NCBI GenBank assembly: GCA_027619145.1
Contig: JAQCGA010000022.1
Location: 1-15,526, forward strand
DNA from: a bacterium
GTDB taxonomy: Bacteria > Latescibacterota > UBA2968 > GCA-2709665
Length of the DNA stretch: 15,526 nucleotides
Reading direction: 5' to 3'
The position numbers and the translations under genes were made by a program. Positions 1-5,567 of this stretch are shown here, in pieces. Within the stretch, counting starts at the first letter, position 1. Every line of letters starts with the position of its first letter. Under the pieces are notes generated by a model. The model searched no databases and had not been told where the DNA came from. It saw only the letters and a program-made list of their open reading frames with translations.

Positions 1-165
1 GAAGAAGACGAGGTCGTCGTTTCGGAATTCGTCTCGTAGAAAGTTGCAGGCCTGGTAGTTGCGTACACCGCGCCATTTCCCGGTGCTGTTGGGGCGGTCG
101 TTTTTGAGTTCATCAAAGCTGCATTCTTTGAGTTCGCATTTCATGAGCCAGTATTTCTTTGGCAT
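1..165 (-). CDS. EVE-domain protein, N-terminal part (runs off the left edge)
   Basis: The complement of 165-1 reads open from an ATG (CAT at 163-165) to the window edge, 55 codons. It begins MPKKYWLMKCE and contains WRGVRNYQACNFLRDEF followed by NDDLVFF. This is the N-terminal pattern of the EVE fold (PF01878, PUA-like; thymocyte nuclear protein 1 type), where the usual form is K-Y-W-L-M-K-x-E then G-V-R-N-Y-x-A-x-N-x-[LM]-R. EVE domains are thought to bind modified bases in DNA or RNA through an aromatic cage; the exact ligand of this one cannot be told. GAGGAG sits 6 bases before the ATG and fixes the start. The full-length family is about 150 residues, so roughly two thirds lies outside the window. 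It is the last gene seen in the minus-strand group, 73 bp after the alpha/beta hydrolase. The family call is strong because of the N-terminal motifs. Confidence 0.85.
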   Translation of the reverse strand, partial: MPKKYWLMKCELKECSFDELKNDRPNSTGKWRGVRNYQACNFLRDEFRNDDLVFF

Positions 166-209
166 GGGTCTCCTCGTAGTTGCGTACGTGGGTGCATGAT
201 ATCAAGGTT

Positions 210-230
210 GGGCACGGCAGCGCCGTGCCC
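210..230. repeat. Palindromic repeat, copy 1 (GGGCACGGC stem)
   Basis: Perfect 9-bp inverted repeat GGGCACGGC (210-218) and GCCGTGCCC (222-230) around a 3-base loop, followed on the plus strand by TTACG. It lies 8 bp past the TGA of the alpha/beta hydrolase and before the EVE gene. The same core followed by TTACG recurs at 4048-4063, so it is a dispersed element rather than a chance hairpin. No T-run follows on the transcribed (minus) strand, so it is not a classical terminator, though it could slow RNA decay or polymerase. Confidence 0.75.
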
Positions 231-238
231 TTACGTTT

Positions 239-1276
239 TCAGGTGTTTTTGGAGAGTTCTTTGAGCATTTTGGGCCAGGCTTCTTTTGCGTAGAAGCGGT
301 GACCTTCGTTTCCGATGACGAGGTGGCAGCGGTCCGGTACGCCAGCGGCGGCGTAGATGGTTTTGAGGTGTTTGAAGGCTTTGCGGACGGCGGCTACCGG
401 GAAGATGTCGTCGTCTTTTCCTGCGACGAGTACGACGGGTTTGGGTGCGAAGAGGCCCATGACGTCTGGCATTTCGGCGTATTTGAGGAGACCGGGGACG
501 TAGTTGTCTGCGCAGTGGTAGATGGACATGATGGAGTCGCGGAAGGTGCAGAAGTAGCAGGAGGGCATGGCGTAGGCGATGCGCGGAAGCAGGGCGGCTG
601 CGAAGAGGCTGATGGTGCCGCCGCCGGAGTTGCCCATGACGCCGATGCGTTTCATGTTGGCATCGCCGCGACTTTGGAGGTAGTCGATGCCGCGGTCCAC
701 ATCGTAGACGCGTTCGCCCAGGAGGGTGCGGCCCAGCATGAGGGCGTGCATGGTAGCGTCGTGGCAACCGTGGGTGGAGATTTTTTTCTGGGTTTGCTCG
801 CGGCGTTCACCGAAGGAGCGTTGTTCGATACACAGGGCGGCGATGCCTCGTTCCATGCAGCCGATGCCGAAGTTCCGGTCTCCTGCAACTTCAATGGGTT
901 TGCTGTTGTCTTCGCGGTGTACGGCGATGGAGTTGTGGGCACCGGTGGAGTGGCCCTGGAGGCAGAGGAAGAAGGTGTAGGGTGGTTTTACACCTTTGGG
1001 GAGACAGACGAAGGCGGTGACGTCCGCATAGGGTTCGCTGGTGAAGATGATTTTTTCGATGGTTCCCAGCGGGTGGTTGCGCTTCCAGAGGGTTTCTGCG
1101 TTGAGGGGAACGCGGTCTGTGGGCATATCGCCTACGAGTTGGCGGACTTTGCGGCGGAGTTTTTGTTGCCAGGGTTTGACCTCGCCGCCGTTGAAGGCGA
1201 GTTGTTGGGGGAGGTTATCCATAAGGTGGCGGTGGTTGAGAGAAGGCGAGAGGTGGGGGTGTTTTCGTTTTGGCAT
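239..1276 (-). CDS. Alpha/beta hydrolase, acetyl-xylan-esterase/dienelactone-hydrolase-like
   Basis: 345-residue protein with a serine-hydrolase fold. The nucleophile elbow GNSGGG is at residues 215-220 (Ser217), an acid-bearing segment VAGKDDD lies at 284-290, and the catalytic His is in NEGHRFY (His326). LQGHS near residue 108 and IEQRSFGER near 150-158 match the oxyanion and lid regions of the Abhydrolase_7/AXE1-like families. The likely reaction is deacetylation or ester cleavage on a carbohydrate-like substrate; this is inference. I chose the ATG at 1276 (MPKRKHPHL) because AGAGG lies 8 bases upstream. The in-frame ATG at 1396 would overlap the sulfatase and add 40 Pro/Arg-rich residues resembling leader sequence. 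No signal peptide is visible, so it is probably cytoplasmic. It lies 86 bp after the sulfatase on the same strand; a weak, mismatched hairpin (1327-1346) sits in that gap. The coding strand is C-rich and G-poor, unlike the ABC genes. The exact substrate is unknown. Confidence 0.85.
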   Translation of the reverse strand: MPKRKHPHLSPSLNHRHLMDNLPQQLAFNGGEVKPWQQKLRRKVRQLVGDMPTDRVPLNAETLWKRNHPLGTIEKIIFTSEPYADVTAFVCLPKGVKPPYTFFLCLQGHSTGAHNSIAVHREDNSKPIEVAGDRNFGIGCMERGIAALCIEQRSFGERREQTQKKISTHGCHDATMHALMLGRTLLGERVYDVDRGIDYLQSRGDANMKRIGVMGNSGGGTISLFAAALLPRIAYAMPSCYFCTFRDSIMSIYHCADNYVPGLLKYAEMPDVMGLFAPKPVVLVAGKDDDIFPVAAVRKAFKHLKTIYAAAGVPDRCHLVIGNEGHRFYAKEAWPKMLKELSKNT

Positions 1277-1362
1277 GGGAGCCTCTACAGGGTTTGCTGT
1301 TGTGGGCGAAGGTGGTGGACGGAATCTGCGCGGAAAATCCCCCGCACAGCCCAGGGCGTTTC

Positions 1363-2829
1363 TCAGCTTTCCAGTTCTACTGCCCGGTCTTTCCACTTTT
1401 GATAGTTGGGCGAGAGGGTGAGGGCACCGTTGGGTTGTGGGACGAGTCTGCCGTTTTTACCCCGGGGGTCGCCGCGTTCTTCGTTGATTTGGGCGAGGCG
1501 ACTGCGCCAGATGTCGATGCGATCTTGTTGTGCTGGGTCGGCGGCGAGGTCGTGGCATTCCAGGGGGTCGGCTTCGAGGTCGAAGAATTGTTCTTTGCCG
1601 GTATGGTGGAACCAGATGTATTTTTCGAGGCCGTCGGTGACGTATTGCATGCCGTGCTCTTTGTCGTAACAGGTGGTGTGTTCACCCTGGACACAGGTGC
1701 GCCATCCTTCGGTTTCTCCGCGAGCAAGGCGGAGCAGGCTTTGTCCGTCGCAGGAGTCCGGGATGGAGGCTCCGGCGGCGTCCAGGAGGGTGGGCATGAT
1801 GTCGCGGAGTTCGATGGGTTGATTGAGCGTCTGATTGCGTGGGAGATCCCAGGTTGTGGGATACCGCATGAGGAAGGGGATGCGGGCGGAGCCTTCGTAG
1901 GCGTAGGTTTTTCGCCAGTGGTGATGGTCTCCCATCATGTCGCCGTGGTCCGAGGTGAAGAGGATGAGGGTGTTGGCGTAGGCTTTGGGGTCGTGGCGGC
2001 GGAGTTCGTAGAGGACGCGGCCGATCTGGTGGTCGATGAAGGTGATGTTGCCGTAGTAGCCTGCCCGGGCGCGATGGGTTTCTGCATCGGTGCGGTGTGC
2101 CCGGGGGGCGTTGACGTCGGCTACGGGTTTGTCGTAGGGCGCGGCCCAGTCTCCAACGGCGGCTTTGGGAATGTTGGGGTTGTTGATGTACATGTCGTAA
2201 TAGGATTGCGGGGCGTCGTAGGGCGAGTGGGGCCGGGCGAAGGAGAGCCAGAGGAAGAAGGGTTTGACGGGGTCGCGTTGCTGGAGGAATTTGACGCCTT
2301 CGCTGGCAGTCCAGTGGGTGGGGTGGAGGTGTTCGGGTAAGTGGCTGGGCCGGGCCATCCAGGAGTTCCAGTCGATGCTGTGGTCCCGGTAGCCGTAGGC
2401 ACCTTCTTTGTGTTCGTCGAACCAGGTGTGGTAGTCGCTTACGAAGTTGCCAGTGCGTCTTCCGCTTTCGTCCAGGACGAGGTTATGGAAGCCGTAGAGT
2501 TTGCGTTGTGGATGGAAGTGCATTTTGCCCACGGCCTGGGTGTGATGGCCAGCTTTTGAGAGTTCACCAGGTAACGTGGCAGGGAATTCGAGAGAGTCCC
2601 CACCGGTCATTGTGAGGCGGCCGTGGTTCCACTGGTCCATGCCGGTGAGGATGCCAGCCCGCGCCGGGGTGCAAGAAGGTACCGAGGTGTAGGCGTGGGG
2701 GAAGCGTGCGCCACCTTCGGCGAGTTCGTCCAGGTACGGGGTTTCCAGAACGGGGTGCCCGTCGCAACCGAGACAATCCCCGCGCTGCTGGTCTGTGGTA
2801 ATGAGCAGGATGTTGGGTCGCTGTGTCAT
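1363..2829 (-). CDS. Type I sulfatase (formylglycine-dependent, alkaline-phosphatase superfamily)
   Basis: 488 residues, full length for the family. It starts RPNILLITTDQQRG, where Asp13 is in the metal-binding position. The activation motif SCTPARAG is at 52-59, with Cys53 as the residue oxidised to formylglycine (C-x-P-x-R). GKMHFHP (101-107) supplies the Lys/His pair usual in GKWHLG. FTSDHGDMMGDH (291-302) gives the second metal Asp/His, and WRKTYAYEG (305-313) the conserved Lys. It should hydrolyse sulfate esters and depends on a formylglycine-generating enzyme encoded elsewhere. There is no signal peptide: the first strand of the domain begins at residue 5. This is unlike the secreted polysaccharide sulfatases of Planctomycetota and fits the DQQR-type choline-sulfatase/phosphonate-hydrolase-like branch acting inside the cell. 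GGAG 7 bases before the ATG supports the start. It lies between the dipeptidases and the esterase-like gene. Substrate is not assignable. Confidence 0.92.
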   Translation of the reverse strand: MTQRPNILLITTDQQRGDCLGCDGHPVLETPYLDELAEGGARFPHAYTSVPSCTPARAGILTGMDQWNHGRLTMTGGDSLEFPATLPGELSKAGHHTQAVGKMHFHPQRKLYGFHNLVLDESGRRTGNFVSDYHTWFDEHKEGAYGYRDHSIDWNSWMARPSHLPEHLHPTHWTASEGVKFLQQRDPVKPFFLWLSFARPHSPYDAPQSYYDMYINNPNIPKAAVGDWAAPYDKPVADVNAPRAHRTDAETHRARAGYYGNITFIDHQIGRVLYELRRHDPKAYANTLILFTSDHGDMMGDHHHWRKTYAYEGSARIPFLMRYPTTWDLPRNQTLNQPIELRDIMPTLLDAAGASIPDSCDGQSLLRLARGETEGWRTCVQGEHTTCYDKEHGMQYVTDGLEKYIWFHHTGKEQFFDLEADPLECHDLAADPAQQDRIDIWRSRLAQINEERGDPRGKNGRLVPQPNGALTLSPNYQKWKDRAVELES

Positions 2830-2870
2830 AGGGCAGCTCCGTTGTAAGGTTCTGGTTTTCGGGCCTGGGC

Positions 2871-2925
2871 GGTGAAGTGTTTCGTGTCTTTCGCGCTTCT
2901 TCGCCTTTTTTCGCGTTCCTGCCTT
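2871..2925. repeat. TTCG-periodic low-complexity tract upstream of the sulfatase
   Basis: On the plus strand this stretch repeats TTCG followed by T/C and G/C about every 9 bases (TTTCGTGTC, TTTCGCGCT, TCTTCGCCT, TTTTTCGCG), so the transcribed strand is purine-rich with repeated CGAA. It fills most of the 99-bp gap between the second dipeptidase and the sulfatase. Similar CACGAA-type repeats are known as dispersed intergenic elements in several environmental phyla; membership here is inference. It would lie in the sulfatase leader. Confidence 0.5.
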
Positions 2926-2928
2926 TTT

Positions 2929-4011
2929 TTATCCCCACACTTCTTTCATCAATCGAATCCAGTTTCCGGAGAGGATGTTTTTGACGTCTGTTTCTGAATA
3001 CCCCCGATTTTCCAGGATGCCGGCCATGTTCTGGAGGTCTGCGATGGTGTTGAGATCTTTGGGGGCCTGTTCCTGCCCGAAGCCGCCGTCCAGGTCTGTG
3101 CCGATGCCGGCGTGATGTGCATTTCCGGCAAGCTGGCAGACGTGGTCGATGTGGTTGGCAACGGTTTCGAGGGTGGCTTTTGTGCGTTGTGCGAAGGGTG
3201 GGGTTTCCCGCTTCCAGTCCGGGTCAAGCATCCAGGCGTCGAAGGCTGAACCGATGACGCCGCCGCGTTCCACGATGGCGTTAATCATGTCGTCGGTGAG
3301 CTGGCGCTGGCCGGGGGTGAGGGCGCGGCAGTTGTGGTGGCTGGCGGCTACGGGGCCGTCGTACACGTCCAGGATTTCCCAGAAGGCCTGGTCTGTGGTG
3401 TGGGTAAGATCTACCACAATGCCGGCTTCTTTGAGGGCGTTGAGGAGGGGTTTGCCGCGTTCAAGGAGGCCGCCTTCGGTGCCGGTTCCGTGGCAGTAGC
3501 TGCTGACGCCGTAGTGGGAGATGCTGACCATGCGCAGGCCCAGGTCGTACCATTCGGGTACCTGATCCGGGTCCAGGATGGGGTCCGCACTTTCCATGGC
3601 CAGGATGAGACCAATGGGGGTGTCTGCGGCGGGATTTTCCCAGGCGGCGACGGTTTCGTCCAGGTCCTGGGTGTTGCGGATGAAACGGATGATGCCCTGG
3701 CGTTCCAGGGATTCGTAGTAGGCGTAGTGGCCGCGGCCCACGCCGTGGCACTGGGCCTGGCAGTACATGCCGGTTTTGGTCCAGTGGTCATTGGGGTCTA
3801 TGCGGGACATGACGGTGCCGAAGACGATGCCCACGTGGCCTTTGTGGAGTTCCGGGAAGGTGACGGTGCAGCTTCCGAAGCTGCGCATGGTGGGTTCGGG
3901 ATCTTCTACGCGGGTATTGGCCGCAGATTGGGTGAGGTCCCGGTTGATCTGGATGGCACTGAAGCCGAGGTCCAGGTGGCTGTCTACAATGAGGTAGGGT
4001 TTGTCTGGCAT
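2929..4011 (-). CDS. M19 family dipeptidase (renal-dipeptidase-like), paralogue A
   Basis: 360 residues with the whole metal-site set of peptidase family M19 (PF01244). DSHLD gives His12 and Asp14, LAMESAD gives the bridging Glu140, DLTHTT gives His204, SHHNCRAL gives His225, and GIGTDLDGG gives Asp306. M19 enzymes are binuclear zinc hydrolases of L-x dipeptides, including L-D dipeptides, and some act on related amides. I chose the ATG at 4011 because the product then begins MPDKP, exactly as its neighbour does. The upstream in-frame ATG (4056) lies inside a palindromic repeat, so it is unlikely. The ribosome site is weak (GAG in ACGAGACCTC). No signal peptide or lipobox is seen, so it should be cytoplasmic. 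It is clearly homologous to the gene upstream along its whole length, but lacks an internal block present near residues 38-58 there. It starts 74 bp after paralogue B and is followed by the sulfatase. Confidence 0.9.
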   Translation of the reverse strand: MPDKPYLIVDSHLDLGFSAIQINRDLTQSAANTRVEDPEPTMRSFGSCTVTFPELHKGHVGIVFGTVMSRIDPNDHWTKTGMYCQAQCHGVGRGHYAYYESLERQGIIRFIRNTQDLDETVAAWENPAADTPIGLILAMESADPILDPDQVPEWYDLGLRMVSISHYGVSSYCHGTGTEGGLLERGKPLLNALKEAGIVVDLTHTTDQAFWEILDVYDGPVAASHHNCRALTPGQRQLTDDMINAIVERGGVIGSAFDAWMLDPDWKRETPPFAQRTKATLETVANHIDHVCQLAGNAHHAGIGTDLDGGFGQEQAPKDLNTIADLQNMAGILENRGYSETDVKNILSGNWIRLMKEVWG

Positions 4012-4047
4012 AAGAGGTCTCGTCAGCAAAGGGGTTGCATAGAAGGG

Positions 4048-4063
4048 GCACGGCATGCCGTGC
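4048..4063. repeat. Palindromic repeat, copy 2 (GCACGGC core)
   Basis: GCACGGCATGCCGTGC is a perfect 16-bp palindrome lying between the stop of dipeptidase B and the start of dipeptidase A. It is preceded by GGG and followed by TCTTACG on the plus strand, so it matches the copy at 210-230 except in the loop and at one arm base. Like that copy it lies shortly after a stop codon on the transcribed strand, 22 bp downstream. Confidence 0.75.
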
Positions 4064-4085
4064 TCTTACGGGAGATCTACGGGGA

Positions 4086-5225
4086 TCAGCCGTTTTTCCA
4101 GGCGTTTTTGAAGAGGCGGATGAGGTTGCCGTGGCAGATTTTGTCGATGTCGTCTGCGCTGTATCCGTGGGCTTCCAGGATGGACGGGAAGCGCTGGAGG
4201 TCCGCTGCGGTGTTGTAGTCTGTGGGCGAGAGTTCCAGGCCAAAGCCGCCGTCCAGATCTGTGCCGAAGGCGACGTGGTCGCAGTTCCCGGTGAGCTGGC
4301 AGATGTGGTCGATGTGTTCTACGACGGCTTTCATAGGTCTTGTGGCTGTGGTGTAATACGTGGAGGGATCGTCCCAGTTCCATGTGGGGCTGAGCATTTG
4401 TTCGGCGAAGACCATACCGATGACGGCGTCTCGTTCCACAAGGGCTTTGATCTGGTCGTCTGTGAGGTGGCGTTGTCCGGGGACCAGGGCGCGGCAGTTG
4501 CAGTGGCTGGCGTGTACGGGGCCGTCCCAGTAGTCCAGGATTTCCCAGAAGGTAAGGTCGGCTGCGTGGGTGAGGTCCAGGATCATGCCGGCATCTTTGA
4601 GTGCGTCCATGAGCGGATAGGCCGGGGGATAAAGGCCGCCTACGGTGCCGGTGCCGTGGCCGTAGCTGTTGGCGCCGAAGTGGGTGAGGGAGACAGCGCG
4701 CAGGCCAGCGTCCCACCACTGTTGGACCTGGTCTGGGCCCAGAATAGGATCTGCGCTTTCGGCGGTGAGGATGAGGCCTACGGGTGTATCTTCTTTGGGA
4801 TTTTCCCAGGATTTGACGCAGGCGTCCAGGTCTTTTGCGTTTTTGATGAAGGTGATTTGGCCTTCGCGCTCCAGGGCTTTGTAATAGTGCAGGTGGCTCT
4901 GGCCCCGGGCATAGGCGGTTCCCTGTGTGCGTACGGAGTTGTGCGAAGTTCCGGAGGGAACCTGCACACGGGCCATGATGGTGGAGAGCATGATGCCCAC
5001 ATGACCTTTGCGCATTTCCGGGAGGGTGACGGTGACGGTGTAGTTTTTGGCCTGCGGCCCCTGTCTGCGTTCCAGGGAGTCTTTGTGTTGTGAGATGCCA
5101 CCCCGTATGGGGTCTTCTCGTTCGCGGAGAAGGTGTACGGCCTGGGTGAGGTCGCGCCGGTAGAAGAGGGCGTTGAAGGCCATGTCCAGGTGGCCGTCGA
5201 TGATGAGGACCGGTTTGTCAGGCAT
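4086..5225 (-). CDS. M19 family dipeptidase (renal-dipeptidase-like), paralogue B
   Basis: 379 residues, first gene of the minus-strand group. The M19 ligands are all present: DGHLD (His12, Asp14), LTAESAD (Glu156), DLTHAA (His220), SHCNCRAL (His241) and FGTDLDGG (Asp323). About half the positions match paralogue A by eye over the full length, with very similar stretches such as TDDQIKALVER/TDDMINAIVER and HIDHICQL/HIDHVCQL. The pair therefore arose by an old tandem duplication. Differences cluster in the segment after the first metal motif (about residues 35-60, longer here) and around 270-300, regions that probably shape the substrate pocket. GGAG 7 bases before the ATG at 5225 supports that start over the in-frame ATG at 5252. 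No signal peptide is visible. Expected role: dipeptide or related amide hydrolysis in the cytoplasm. No matching transporter is adjacent; the ABC pair opposite is an exporter type. Confidence 0.9.
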   Translation of the reverse strand: MPDKPVLIIDGHLDMAFNALFYRRDLTQAVHLLREREDPIRGGISQHKDSLERRQGPQAKNYTVTVTLPEMRKGHVGIMLSTIMARVQVPSGTSHNSVRTQGTAYARGQSHLHYYKALEREGQITFIKNAKDLDACVKSWENPKEDTPVGLILTAESADPILGPDQVQQWWDAGLRAVSLTHFGANSYGHGTGTVGGLYPPAYPLMDALKDAGMILDLTHAADLTFWEILDYWDGPVHASHCNCRALVPGQRHLTDDQIKALVERDAVIGMVFAEQMLSPTWNWDDPSTYYTTATRPMKAVVEHIDHICQLTGNCDHVAFGTDLDGGFGLELSPTDYNTAADLQRFPSILEAHGYSADDIDKICHGNLIRLFKNAWKNG

Positions 5226-5567
5226 GAATAGGCTCCGTGTAGGTGAGGTCAAGAATCAGTAACCAGAGAAAGAGAACAGGCTGATATCCCGATGTTCTGT
5301 GGGTTTTAAGGGTGACGGTGAAAAATTCAGGATGCGTAACGTACGATCCGGAAAGAAATCTGGCAAGGGGAATTTCCGCCTGCAGATTGTGAAATTCCGC
5401 TGAGGTATTCGCCGCTGGTCTTTGTCACCGTTTCACTTCGGTGTGCGACATTTAAGTCAAAAAGGAAGCTCCCGGCGACGAAGGTCTTGACTTGGGGGGC
5501 GAATACCAACATATTGCATCCACATATAAGTATCCGCTTACTTGATCACTCTTTCCCAGTCCAAATT
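5226..5567. other. Divergent intergenic region, no gene
   Basis: 342 bp separate the minus-strand dipeptidase operon from the plus-strand ABC operon, so the promoters of both should be here. No convincing gene was found. Visible structure: the near-repeats GAATTTCCGC (5370-5379) and GAAATTCCGC (5391-5400), the 6-bp inverted pair AATCTG/CAGATT (5357-5362, 5383-5388) enclosing GGAATTTCC, and a short CACCG/CGGTG hairpin near 5430-5447. These could be operators, but none matches a regulator motif I can name. Confidence 0.5.
5487..5515 (+). promoter_or_regulatory. Possible sigma-70 promoter for the ABC exporter operon
   Basis: TTGACT (5487-5492, 5 of 6 with the -35 consensus) is followed after 17 bases by CATATT (5510-5515, 4 of 6 with the -10 consensus). 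This would start transcription near 5522, about 45 bases before the ATG at 5568. Spacing is ideal, but the -10 is mediocre, so this is a candidate only. Confidence 0.35.

Noticed and set aside
299..5093. Several long plus-strand open frames (299-1402, 1270-2340, 3334-4218, 4035-5093)
   Set aside because: All lie opposite the confident minus-strand genes, are Gly/Val/Asp-rich and lack ribosome sites and family motifs. They result from G-rich composition that leaves few stops.
5327..5512. 61-codon minus-strand frame in the divergent intergenic region
   Set aside because: No ribosome site before its ATG, no recognisable domain, and it covers the likely promoter region of both operons.
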